Shown piece by piece: positions 47,325 through 58,795 of a stretch of DNA of 64,000 nt. Source of the DNA: Paramarasmius palmivorus (lineage: Eukaryota; Basidiomycota; Agaricomycetes; Agaricales; Marasmiaceae); the NCBI GenBank assembly GCA_037176845.1, contig JAYKXP010000083.1, forward strand, positions 180,149 through 244,148. The letters run 5' to 3'. The first letter of the stretch is position 1. Each line of letters starts with the position of its first letter. The notes beneath the pieces were generated by a model that ran no database searches, was not told where the DNA came from, and worked only from the letters and a program-made list of their open reading frames with translations. The position numbers were made by a program, and so were the translations under genes.

Positions 47325-48740
47325 ATGGCATCGGAAGTTGAATGGATACCTTTCGTGGTTATTGCAATGGTACGTGTAGTTCTTGCCTCATCGAATCCTT
47401 TAGGCCCTCACGGCCCTGTTATCGCAGATCAGTTCAGTTGTAATGGGTGAGTAATGTGTCTGAATGCTCAACCATCCTTTCTCATTATGCGAAGGTATTC
47501 ACGCGGTAACATTTGGGATCTGTATGCATATTCTGTGGAAGCGGAACAGAGCATCATACAAATATAACCTATTCGCCAACACTTCGATCTTTCTTCTCGC
47601 ATCAATGGCAATCGTTGTCAACACATCAACGGATCTGTTTGATGAGGATCGATCTCAAGGTCCCACACCATACATTATATGGTGTTCGCACCTTTCTGCA
47701 TGTACGGGTCCAGTCAGTAGGTACGGAACGTCCGGATTTCTGCCATTCACTACCACTTTACAGGTTACCTTGTTTAGTGTTATAGCGGACACCATTCTGG
47801 TAGCAGTGAAAGTCATATCCTTCTTTCGAAGTGTTCGCTCACATTTCTTTACTAGTTATCGCGATGCTATGTAATTTGGGGGAAAAAACGAAAAGTTATC
47901 ATTGTCCCCGTCATGTCATCGGTGATTTGCCATGGTGTTTATTCATTGACTTGTTGATGATCAGTCCCTTATTAATATCACTATCTATACAGTTGTTATA
48001 CTCACGTTCGACATCTGGAGCACTATTGATCGCCATCCCAGTGCAGTTATCATATATTCGATCGCACTAGGAGGGATCGCAATGAACAACCTAATTCTTT
48101 CTTCTCTTGTTGGTAAATCCTTTCCATGTTAGCTCTGCGGTCCGGCATCTCACTCAAAGTTGCTCTAGCATTTAGGATCCATAGGACAAGTCGCGAGGTC
48201 GCGCCATACGTCAGTAATAAATCCCAAAATATGTACCGAACCATCATTTCTGCAACGTGAGCTGAACAGTTGGGTACGAACAAGCAGCATGATGACAAGT
48301 TTCTGTCCCTATAGCCTCGAATCTGGGATCTTTTATTCCGCCTTCTTGATCACTATTGTGGCCATTGAGATTTACTTGTCTGTTCCCCTTCAGCCTGGGC
48401 ATGAGAGTGACGACCTTCGAATGTCTTATGCTGGGGATCTCCTGATGAGCATGTGGCCCTCCATTGCTGTGAGTGCTCATACTTATCGCATTACTCGAAA
48501 ATTCGTGAACGAATTATCTAGGGTATCACGACATCTATTGTCATCATCCGCGTTAGCTTGGGGATCGCCTTCAGCGATTTGGAGACCGAACTAAAGACGG
48601 CCCAGAAATTGAGTGTGGAGGAGCCGAGGCCATCTAGGGAAGCAAATTGTAATATCAGACGGGCAGATGAAGAGAGTCATTCTCGTAGTGTCCTTGTTAT
48701 TGGACGACCCGATCATGTCGAGATTGGGAGCAGTCCTTAA
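47325..48740 (+). CDS. Seven-TM membrane protein, family copy I (intact)
   Basis: Nine exons (47325-47369, 47428-47446, 47495-47720, 47778-47799, 47856-47934, 47993-48112, 48169-48256, 48315-48468, 48522-48740) join in frame to 323 residues. Landmarks: FGICMHILWKRNRAS, YKYNLFANTSIF, SVIADTIL, SRCYVIWGKKRKV, GGIAMNNLILSSLV, SREVAPY, MYRTIISAT, LESGIFYSAFLIT and GITTSIVIIRVSLGIAF. A 50-residue polar tail ends at TAA. The start ATG follows the family flank and gives an exon 1 of 45 nt, as in A, D and G. The acceptor of exon 7 is the AG at 48167-48168; a later AG would break the frame. A tryptophan of the WRC motif is Ser here. Membrane protein of unknown ligand. Confidence 0.85.
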
Positions 48741-51044
48741 CACTTCGCGATAGGATTCCTTGCCAAGAGCATCTATAACTGTAGATAGATGAATGTTCAT
48801 ACTTCTCGCGGAGCCGCACTTTGTCCTAATAAGTATGAGGAATTAGATAACCCTGCGGGCTTCCTCGCTTTCCTTACGGTTTTCCGGTACGCTCTGACCT
48901 TCATGTGCAGTGTATCGAATTGATATCGTCAAAATTCTTCTTTCATGGACCATCGGACCAGCCAATGGGCATCGAAGTGTGACGCGTGCGTAGACTGATG
49001 GTGATATCTAAATATGAGGAATATATTGCGAATGATTAATTCGCGTTATGTAGTGTATGAAGTCCACGAAACTGATTGACTCTTCACTCCGAGCGCTCAA
49101 GTAGCGTATGGCATATTAGAAGGTACTACAGCCTGATGATTCGTCCAGTCAAGCTAGGAATGGTGAATGGCGAAAGGATTAACATTTAAAGGCCAAGGCA
49201 CATTCACGACGCAAGAGGTTGGGTAGCTCCACCGAAAGCTCAGTGGATCGCATAGACAACGCTCCTCTACGATTACGAGTGGACCCTTTCTTGCACGTTC
49301 TTGACTTGTGATGATCGCCATCATGAGATCGGGCTTTGTCTGTAATTTGCGAGATAGAAATTAGTCGACTAGGGCTCCAGATTAAATGGGTGGTACTCAT
49401 CCTATTCAATAACACAATGAGTGAGTGGTTACATTTGCGAGATTGGGCAGAGATTGTGTGGAATATATCCATTGGAAGCGGTCAAGTCTCCAAAGCTTCT
49501 CAATAACTGTGGTGAGATGAGATGGAGGATTAAACAACGGTGTTACACAACTGAGGATCGAATTATGCTAAAAGGCACCTTGTATTTTATTCCTTCCCTC
49601 CACAGAGGACGTCTGCATATCTCCAAGATCATACTGCAGAAGGGAGAACCGCAGCTGAATTTATTGGAGTGAAGATCTTCGTGGTATCCTTCCGTTTTGT
49701 GTCGTTTTGAGGAAGTTTCGATCTGTACAGTAGCTGTGGACTCGGAGAAGGCTCTTTCAGATGAGTGCTCTCGGATTACACCACTCACGGATGGGAATCG
49801 TGGTGATAGCATAGAGATTTTCATCATGCCCAGTCTTGACTTCCCATCGCTCCAATAAGCCCTACCGTGCTGTAAGTGGTCGCAGACGGACATAGTCAAG
49901 TTTACTCATTAACTACAGAGGTAGAAAACTGCTCAAAGTTGACGTACCTGCTAAGGACGCAAGGACGCGGACATTGGACAATAGCCACAACACGGTGATG
50001 TCGCTTCTGTGAACGTTGATGAACGCCTGTTTCCCGACTGAGAATACGGAGAAGCAATTACAGTGAGTGAGGAGATTCCAACATTAGTCAAAGTTAATAC
50101 TAACATCATGACTCACACGAAACCCGATGCATGATGGCCTAAACACAACCAGTAACGGATGCCAGGTAACGATGACTCAGTTGCGAGAAGAAGATTGAAG
50201 TGTTGGTCGATACTGTGAGATGTGCAGAAGGCTCTGATTAACGCGTACACCGTGACGCCCTTTAGATAGCGTGAAATGGAATAATTGTCATTGAGTACAC
50301 GGATGGAATCACTCACCGAGTAGCACTGGTCTCGAGATAATGGGGACGGCGAGTATGTGAATCATTCGAAGCTTTGATGATTGCGCGTACCACTGATTCA
50401 ATCCCCGATGTCATGGTTTGAAAGGCAGGGATACACAAGTGATACCACTTGTTCACGTTGTCTCGGCTGTGACAATGGTACTCCTTCAAGCTCAGTTTGA
50501 CAATGAACAGGATTGTTTACAAGCCGGATGATGTCGTACATAGACAGAGATTGTACACTTCGCGTCAGGCCAGGCCCAGATGAAATGAGGCGGTTTAGTC
50601 TAATCGTGGACCTGTGAACTGAAAACGGCTGAAGCTCGAAAACTAAAAGACTCGAAAACATGTGGTAAATGCTGCAACTACACAGTGAGATGTCGCCGAA
50701 GGGTAAGCAACGGTGATACGCACCTGATCATTTTATTCCTGATCGTGGAATACCGCAGAAGGGAGTGATTGTGGGGGCTAGATCAGGTTGCGTCGCTGCT
50801 TGATGGGAGTTGCAGATCAAAAGCAGTTCGCCTGCATCACCTCCCTTGTGTATCGGACACATGGCGTATGCCCGTCTATCTCCGAGGAACAGCTCTTCAC
50901 TGCCTCCTCGTCTACATTTTCCCATCGGGTGCAATATGAGAATTCCAGGATATCTGTTGCTCGTCGCATACTGGAATATGAAATTCGAGATTGAAAGTGA
51001 TTTCATGGCATTCCTCCAGACAATTTCGCCGATAAGACTCTGAC
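48741..51044. other. 2.3 kb without a supportable gene
   Basis: Frames up to 118 codons (49543-49899 minus) and 162 codons (50728-51216 minus) exist, the latter overlapping block Y copy 3 where the frame is not shared with the other copies. No domain recognised. Confidence 0.4.
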
Positions 51045-53560
51045 GCTCTATGGGGGAAATGGTCAAATCGTGGAGTACGTTGAGTGATGATCGATGATGC
51101 ATCGGTAGCCACGTGAGTAACAGGCACATTGATGACGTGAGCTTGGTTGTGATTTGAACCGCAACACCCATCATCGCTAGCTCTCTGTTCTCCGCAGGCC
51201 TGTTGGAATGTGACAAGAAAGAGTTTGGATAAAGTAAGTTTGTATAGTCGTTCTGTGTTCCCTTTTCTCAGTCATCATCCTCGTCTAGTCTGATTTGGCC
51301 ATTCGACACCTTGTCGACACTCCAACTTCCTCGAGCTACCCACGTCAACGACCTCCCCAAGATGAAAATTGCGCAATTCCTAGTCGATTCACACTCATGC
51401 TCCAAGTCTCGACGCCCCTGGGTCGGTTTCGTCATCGTTTCTCGTTCACGCTCGGCGCTCGTCGCTGCTGAGAAGTTTCATCCTTCTCGCAAGTCCACAC
51501 GGTGAACCGCGTTGTCGCAGGTCGTTATCGTCAGTAATAGGACCCTAGGTGAGCGAGAACGTACTGGCATTGTCATTTGCATCGCTTGTCAACTCACAGC
51601 TCCTACAGATCTCTACACCTATGCTCGACACTTTCTAACCCTTCCCGCATCACATTACACCTCCCACGCACCACCTCACCCTATTCCATCCCTTTCACGT
51701 TCTCATACAGTAGGAATGGCTGTCCTCGGTTGGGTGTTTGGCGGAAGGAAGCTACGAGGATAAGAGTAGACTCGGCCCAACCACAAAGACACCACCTATG
51801 CCCATTCTTACCTCTCTTCCTCCCAGCGTCTGGTTAGGGATAAACCCTCCTCGCCGTGCATTAGCCCAACCTTCCTGCTTGGTGCCGCCTGCCTCTCAAT
51901 ATACCCCTTTTTACGCTATCTTCGCATACATCGTTGCACCCTCTATCCACCCTCGTTCCACGGAGCATTACCCCATCATTCTACGGATGTGACAAGAAGC
52001 TCTATGCAGATTCGGTATATGCCACCGACATTGTCGGACCAATCGTTCCCATCCTTAACATGCGATCACTACGCCGCCCAGTTCCAAGTGGGTGTGTACT
52101 CGCGCACGACGTCACCAGAAAGAGGATTTAACGAGATGTAACCCTGCTTTCCCCCATGCAATTTCGCCATCGACGAGGCTTTGTTTAGAGAAGGAAAGGG
52201 AGTAAGGAACGTGGGGATAGAGCGGATCAGGTCGTGATCAAACTACTAGGTACGCGGTTTCTTGGGTGCTTCTTTCAGTGGCTTATCGGTCGTTCCCAGC
52301 CTGTTAGCACTCACATCTGTTCCCAGATCGAAGAATATCACCCCCACACGTTTCTACGAGGCGAGGATTTCGGTCCACATACCATACCCGCGGATTGGTT
52401 CATACCAGAAGCGAGAAGGCATGATACCTCTCCCATATGCATCCTCGATGTACGAGACAGCTGACAAATCCTCAAGGCCTCTACAGTCACTACCTCGCCT
52501 TTCACATCCATACGGATTAATGCGCCTCTCAATCAACCGCTCATCCTCCCTCACTTTCCTCGTTTGCGCTCTCTCCAGTGTGCTGTGGGGTGTTTGGCGG
52601 AAGGAAGTAAGAAGAGTGAGCTCAAAGGAGAAGGCACCGCACCCATTCCGATAACCAGTCGGGATTTCGTGATGGCATCGATGCGATTGGCAAGGAAAAA
52701 AGCCACGTGTAGTGCACGAGGGACAGAGGTGTGCGATGCTGTCGCTCATTCTTCGCAATGTCGTTGTTTAGAAGCTTCGGTGTCGTACACGTTCCTATCC
52801 AGTGGTTTCCGTACATCCGTTCGCGCTACTCGATCAATACCCCACTGGTTTTAGATTAGGACACAAAGCACCACCACTTTCATCCGGGAACCGGTCAGAT
52901 GAGTGCAAGAAGGAACAGCGTGATGGAATGGCGGTCAACCAGCACGCTGATTTCCACCTCGATACGTGCCTTAACCGAGATGCCATTACGCACACGCTCC
53001 TTTCCTCTCCTGTCTTCATATACCATGGATTACGAAATGAGCGAACACCCTGATTATCTTCGATGGTGTGAGTCACATCTGACATCTATCCTGGAAATTC
53101 TTTGCCTTGGAAGACGATGGCACCATTTGTCGTTCTAGCAAGTTACATGTTCCGCAGGTATTTTGGGCTCCTGTGTTCGTTTGCAGATATTACTGACTGC
53201 TCCCTCTGGCATCGGTCATGTTGCCCTCAAAACATCGCCCAAAACACCACATACAAGCTTCTATCAGCCCACGAAATATGGTTTGATTTTCTCCTAGACA
53301 GGCTCCGGTTGTCGCATTCCGTGCTCTTAACGCCATCGTCGACGCTCCAGACATCAACGAGCTGCCTGATTCGACATAGGGAGTTTGTAGTTAATGTCCA
53401 GGGTTAGATAGGTGTGGGGTTGGTATGGCATAATCATAGGTCACACTCATCACCTCTCCCATTGATGAATGTCATCAGATTCAGAATTGAAGTAGCGTTC
53501 TACCATCAGAAAGTTGAGAACCTGGTGGAGGTAATTTGTCTTTGTTCTGTCTGCTTGTCA
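51045..53560. repeat. Block Y copy 3 (uninterrupted)
   Basis: The longest version of block Y, matching 44020-46265 (without the SINE-like insertions) and parts of 41840-43300. On the minus strand a frame at 50912-51127 reads NHNQAHVINVPVTHVA on an extended path, similar to the other copies. Plus-strand frames of 75-130 codons are not conserved between copies. Nature unknown: possibly a nonautonomous element or decayed gene. Confidence 0.5.
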
Positions 53561-54275
53561 AGCTCCAGTGAGCGCCAGAAATGTGACAGAAAGCTGTGAA
53601 AATGGACCAGTCAAGCTCTTGTTCGTCATTAAACTGAGCTTGGAAGGTTTAGCATTATTGTGTTGATGACCAAAGGCAATGCCAATTGGCAGGGTGTGCT
53701 GCAAAATGGGGAAGGGGTTGAAGGGGCCATGAACTTTGCAGAGAATCCCATCGGAGTGCACAATACTCCCTGGTTCTCCATATTCACGGCGGCATCTACT
53801 CTGCATGAGCGGGCTTTGCGCTTCGGTTCATCGCCAGCGAAAGGTCTGGAAGCCGAATATCAACGTGGAGCGCCTACAACGATCGCCGATAATGCTCTGC
53901 CGAGCGAGCTCATATCGTCCGATTCCATATCCAATAGGCTCCACATATTAAATCTGACGGATTTCCGGCGTGCATTACATTCTGATCCACGATCGCCCCG
54001 ATCCTGTTCACACCTGATACATCCTCAAACCAGCGAGCGATCTGTTCGTACGACTGTATACTGTCCGTCATAAACGTTAAATGGCGGGGCTCAGTACTTA
54101 GTGCTCAATCCACCGCCGTCTCGGATTTACTACCCCGATCCAAGGCCAAGCCGTTCCCGCGATGGCTTTGGCCGGCTCGCACTTCCTGTCCGATGATAAG
54201 GGCAAGAAAAGTCACCCCTTTCTATACATCGAAGCAAGAAACATTGAATGAAGGTAAATACCGCAAACCATACAA
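53561..54275. other. Intergenic
   Basis: A 137-codon plus frame (53660-54073) has no recognisable motif and no match. The right end holds the 3' flank of the DUF2306-like gene. Confidence 0.4.
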
Positions 54276-55704
54276 CTAACTCAACAAAGTAGAGTCTTGA
54301 TCATTATCCCTAGGCTCCAACACGAAACCACGTCTTTGCGAGTTTGCCTTCTCCGACTTGATGAGCTGTAGAGATCAGACATAATCAGTATTGAAATCAT
54401 GGATAAATACGCATGACATACATAGAATTCCATTCCAACAGTATGGAAAAGAAGTGCAAACCAGAGCGCCATTCCTTGGCATACACGGACTGCAGAGCCG
54501 TATCCGAGAGAATCACTCCTTGCGTTTGCGAGAACAGCAACAAAGGTCCTGGAGGTGTTCATGCCAGAGGCAGCACAAAGTGGATATCGAGACTCCGCCT
54601 CAATTGCGTCCGTAAGAACAGAAAGAAGCTCGTCGCATCTCCATACCTGATTGAAGGATGAGTACCAAAGAAATCGATGGATGTAGAATCTGACATACCG
54701 AGTAAAATCCACCAATATCTGTAATGATTTGCTGGGAGATCAAAGCCAAGATTCGCGTAGTAACGGCTACGCCGAAGAACGATACCATCCCTGGCAGTGT
54801 ACAGATGAGTTATGTTGGGGATGTGGAAACATTGGATGACATACTCATCATCCATTTACGATGTTCTGGCGTGTTCCTGACTTGAGAGATTCCCATTACT
54901 CCGCAAGAAATACTCAGAGCGCCGATAGTGTAGTACGCGGATTGGGAGTTGACTTCGCCTCCAAAGGCTCGCCGAGCGACTATCATACCGCCAATGTTCG
55001 ACAATATCATAGTCAAGAGGACGATGTATCCTGAGAAATGTTCAGTTCATCCATCCTAAAAGCTCTTGCAGGAAATGGACTTGCCATTAATTCTGTGCAT
55101 AAGCATGATACGCTAGAGGAGCCGTGAGCCAAGCATCACTGCCGCATGCAGGAAACTAACACACCCTTCGTATGGCCGGTAGGAACTGTATGACGACAAA
55201 TATACCCGCAACTACAGTGTCTCTTCAACGTGGAATCTTGAGGTGATGTACTTGAGACCTACCGATACCAAGGTATACGTGTATCCTGAGGTTCACAAGA
55301 AAGAGCCTTTGCCTGCACCAAAACCATTCGCCTTCCGTTCAGACTGATCAGCGAGACGTGTTCGAGGTGTCTACAGATAACGTACCTGGCCACAACCCAC
55401 TCTCCAACCATTTAAAATCAAACATTCGTACACTTGAAAGCGAGTATCCCAGTATTCCACCAGCGAATACGATGTCTACATATGCAAAGGTCAATAAATA
55501 CGAGAATCACATAAAGGATGAGAACGCACAAGATAACAGGCTGTATCTCTCTCTGAACCCAAGAATCCAGCTAATGCCATTATAAATAGATGCGCCCGGT
55601 ATCCGTTTCCATGTTGAGCCAGTAGTAGGCATCGAATCCACGCCCTGATTCAGCTGGAATGTTTCGGCGTAACTGTTCACTTTGACGGAACTTGCGCTGG
55701 ACAT
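54276..55704 (-). CDS. DUF2306-like multi-pass membrane protein
   Basis: Nine exons on the minus strand: 55530-55704, 55386-55475, 55263-55331, 55165-55211, 55085-55112, 54845-55030, 54699-54790, 54422-54646, 54276-54365. They give 333 residues in frame throughout. Order of features: polar N-terminus, IYNGISWILGFRERYSLLS into TM1, GEWFW loop, QFLPAIRR, the short LMHRINGY segment, ARRAFGGE, PEHRKWMM at about 192-198, GFYSVWRCDELLSVL, a luminal or extracellular loop, SAVRVCQGMALWFALL (last TM) and a C-terminus RRGFVLEPRDND. This order is the fungal DUF2306 (PF10067) type; HRKWM and the conserved RCDE are hallmarks as I remember the family. Function of the family is unknown. One intron (55031-55084) uses a GC donor (G|GCAAGT). 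No sign of decay. Confidence 0.83.
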
Positions 55705-56757
55705 TCTATGGCAGTCGATATGATGCTCTTTGTCAGGTGGGGTCGGACTCTGACAGATTCAGTCAGTATATCGAGCGGCTGGCTTGGTTGACCACGGAAC
55801 ACCCACCTTATAACTCGATGACCCCCTTGCGTCCGAGACTTGTCTAAGTTCGAGATGGTTTACGGATGGCCCTCGACAGAATATGTCTCGAGAGAGGAGT
55901 CATTTTGTCTCAGTATATCGTCGAGGTAATGAAGGGAGTCGGGCCAAGGGTATCGATGAACGTTACAGTATTGTCACTGTTCAGTGCAAACTGTTTGGCT
56001 TTGTGAGAGGGGGCGCTTAAAATTTTCTTGACGTGACACCCACATGGCAATAAGCCTCATTTCTACATTGCCTATTTTGGATCGCGTCTTGATCGCGTCT
56101 GGACTCCGCACTCACTACCATTTTCATTTCCTGCTCGCATCCTGCAATACTTGACGCCATAGTGGCATCTAAGCTGTTTTGCGGTCTCTCAATTCAGCCT
56201 GTTGAATTCAAGTCTAGGTCAAGTATTACTCGAAGCTCTACTATGAATGAGAACTGAGAAGGAAGTTGGCCATATCGACGAAGTTTAGCAAATCATCTGT
56301 TCTTCCAGCAAAATCCTCCAAAGCTTTCCACCATATGTCGATAACTTCTGATTGAGCGCTGGGCTGTTACGATTAGCTAGGTTGCACAAGGATACCGAGA
56401 GATTGACCTACTCCGGCCATGTATCAGTACCAAGCTCGTCCAAGGTCCTATACATGAAATCAATATACTGCTGGCGAGTGGCAGTGCATCGAGGAGGTGC
56501 AGTATTGCATGTTGTTTCAATGTCTCCATTCCACACCTATCAAACTATTCATGAAAGATTACACGGCACAAGTGTCAGGAGAACGCACAGCCAGAGTAAG
56601 AGCATCCAATCCCTCATGGCCCCCTTCTGCTACCTGTTGCGCCACACGTTTATTAACGCAGGAAACTAGTCCGACTGTTGTATTAGTCCCTTGGCACGTA
56701 GCGGCTGCTACACAAGAAGGTGTGTCCCATGGCGCTCGGTTGGCGCTCACGCATGCG
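55705..56757. other. Intergenic
   Basis: Opposite-strand frames at 56352-56772 (plus) and 56559-56750 (minus) overlap; neither has a motif or partner. The left end is the promoter side of the DUF2306-like gene. Confidence 0.4.
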
Positions 56758-57003
56758 TCAGACTTGATTTAGTGAAGTTATGAGGTTGACAACAATGAAT
56801 AGAATGAGCAACGAGACAAATGCCAGGAAGGTGACACGCACAAGGACTTTACAAGCTGGGCTATAATGGTTGTGGTAAACACCGACTTGTGATTGCCATT
56901 CAGCACATTGCTCGGGAGGAGGAGCCCTTCTCACTGGATTGGCTGAAGAGGATAGGGAAAGACCCAACGTGACGAACAGAGAGAACGAGACGGCGAACTT
57001 CAT
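56758..57003 (-). CDS. Small secreted or membrane-anchored peptide
   Basis: An 81-residue frame from the ATG at 57003. MKFAVSFSLFVTLGLSLSSS is a good signal peptide, followed by NPVRR, a possible Kex2-type cleavage site. A 28-residue segment with two Cys (EQCAEW, SPACK) comes next, and then a second hydrophobic helix of about 22 residues near the C-terminus. A longer upstream ATG (57027) would disrupt the signal peptide. A TATA box lies about 40 bases upstream, at the right distance. Could be a small secreted protein with a C-terminal anchor. No homologue recognised. Confidence 0.55.
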   Translation of the reverse strand: MKFAVSFSLFVTLGLSLSSSANPVRRAPPPEQCAEWQSQVGVYHNHYSPACKVLVRVTFLAFVSLLILFIVVNLITSLNQV

Positions 57004-57040
57004 GTCTTGTGGATGTTGGCAATACAAGCTTGATGAAAGA

Positions 57041-57050
57041 CCTTTATATA
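57041..57050 (-). promoter_or_regulatory. TATA box of the small secreted peptide gene
   Basis: TATATAAAGG on the minus strand, 38-47 bases before the ATG at 57003. The spacing leaves room for a short 5' leader and supports expression of this small frame. Confidence 0.55.
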
Positions 57051-57600
57051 GTCGGAGCTCTGGATTACCACAAACGTCATTTATAAGGACCCTGAAGTAT
57101 TATATGCTTGAGCATGTGTACGCACGGCATTGCCACACCGAGGAGCGGAGTGGTAGATCCGAATCATGCCGTTACTAGTAATGTTTCCGTACCGCACGGG
57201 TCTGTGTCGGGCAATGATCAGTATCACTGTGGACTGCGTTAGCGGAGAATGAACTGATTTCATGTGGTACTTAGTTCCAGTCAACATCATGTCTTCATGA
57301 TTGAATTCAATACATTGTGGTTGATGCCGGCTTTGTCAGTCGGTGATTTCACGGCGCCTGGGCGTGCCGATCTTATGCCGATCCAACCGGGCATTAATTT
57401 TTGGGTAGTGCACAGAAACTAGACCATCGTTAAGAAGTTCGCTCAGGAGTCCAGAATTACCCCTTTTTGGGAATGGGTTGAACCTCTACTTTGTAAAAAT
57501 TTTCTCGCATTCGGGATGTATGCATTGGTGGACAAACAGATGTACAAGGTTGCTTCATGGAATCATGGACGTGAAATTACAAAAGAATCTTAGACTTATA
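57051..57600. other. Intergenic
   Basis: Contains the promoter side of the small peptide gene and the 3' flank of the F-box-like gene. No coding sequence supported. Confidence 0.5.
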
Positions 57601-58426
57601 TTATACGATGCGCTCAAGAGCGACCAATCGTTTCATGGCGTACTTTGGACCTTCTTCCAAGTAGATATCGATCGCTTCCCGTGCTATAATCGCACCCATG
57701 CACGAGGGACAAGGCATCTTCAAGCCACATTCCTCCATAGCGTGATTAGGCCATCTAAACTCAGATTAGTATATGCGCATATACTTGTTCGAGGACAAGG
57801 GTCAATACCTATCTGCAACCCCTCCAGGTCCACATGTGAAAGCAGGACAGACAGTTCTCTCATCTGCACACTCAGGACATTCGAGTGTTCTTCGAATCAT
57901 TTTACCCGTAGCCCTGACGATTTTCCCTCTGCAGTATTCGTTCCATGCGAGCCAATAAGTCCCTTCAGTGCCAGTGAGCTGAAAGATCCAAGTCAGTCAA
58001 AGGCAAATACAGGCCAAACTCTGAAGGTAATACCCAACGTGGTTTATGAATCGAAACTGCGTCCTGCTCTACAATCAAATCTCCCTTTCGATAGTTCGCC
58101 GTTTCAGGGAGAGTTGGCAGCCGAACCTTCACATACAACAAGTCTTTATGCACTCTGAAGTGATCTCCAAAGGTAATTGAACGGAATGCCGGAAGAAGGT
58201 AACGACTTCCTCTATCCCGTACAAATGCTTTTCCGTCCAAGCCAAAACATCCATCCTTTCTCTTTGAAGCAAGATACACTTGTTCAATGATCACGTCGTT
58301 CTCAAAAGCGTAGAAGAGTTTGCGGCACGTGGAGATGAAAGCAAGTTTATCCTGCGTGGAAGGAATGTTGTAGAGAATCGTGAGATGGATCTCGGAGGCA
58401 AGGTCGAGAAGTTGGAGAGATGACAT
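57601..58426 (-). CDS. F-box-like protein with paired cysteine motifs
   Basis: Three exons on the minus strand (58034-58426, 57809-57978, 57601-57754) give 238 residues in frame. Residues about 6-48 read LLDLASEIHLTILYNIPSTQ and TCRKLFYAFEND, the layout of an F-box-like domain. The second half has ordered cysteines: C165/C168, C175/C180, C197, C203/C206 (ECPEC..PCPSC), suggesting a zinc-binding fold. The introns are 55 and 54 nt with canonical ends (GTATTA..TTCAG and GTATTG..TTTAG). The plus-strand frame of 226 codons over the same place is a shadow. Possible role: substrate adaptor of an SCF-type ubiquitin ligase with a C-terminal Zn module. The F-box match is weak. Confidence 0.65.
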
Positions 58427-58795
58427 CGTTCTGGTTGCTTCAGATGACAGCGAAAAGGATTGACTCGTAAGTTAAATACCTGTTTCAATCTGTGGCCGTA
58501 GCAGGACCCTGGCGAGAAAAATGATAAGCGAGCTAATGATGGCCATTGTTCTCTTGATTGGGATGCATGGGCCACCAGTTTGAGTGATTTAGTTCCGGTT
58601 CAACATTGTTCCCTCTCATTAGAGTGCTTGCCTTGCAAACAATTCTGATTTCAACACAGTGACTTCTCTGCCTAGATCTCGGGATTACACATGAGGTATT
58701 TGAACGTGGTCATTCTTGATGATATCTGGACATCTTCAACCTATCGCGTAGGTACAATATAAATACAGAACTTGAACTTGATCTCCTGACTCGCA
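58427..58795. other. Promoter side of P2
   Basis: From about 58725 the sequence matches the 5' flank of P1 (29667 onward). TATAAAT at 58758-58764 lies 32 bases before the P2 start codon; the same place in P1 reads CATTAAAT. No gene within. Confidence 0.5.

Noticed and set aside
48113..48190. Frameshift in 7-TM copy I
   Set aside because: Using the AG at 48167-48168 instead of the later AGs restores the frame and the expected 88-nt exon size.
50728..51216. 162-codon minus frame as a gene
   Set aside because: Partly within block Y copy 3, with a different frame from the one shared by the other copies, and no recognisable domain.
57478..58158. 226-codon plus-strand frame
   Set aside because: It overlaps antisense the spliced F-box-like gene, whose exons join in frame with good splice sites; the plus frame has no motif.
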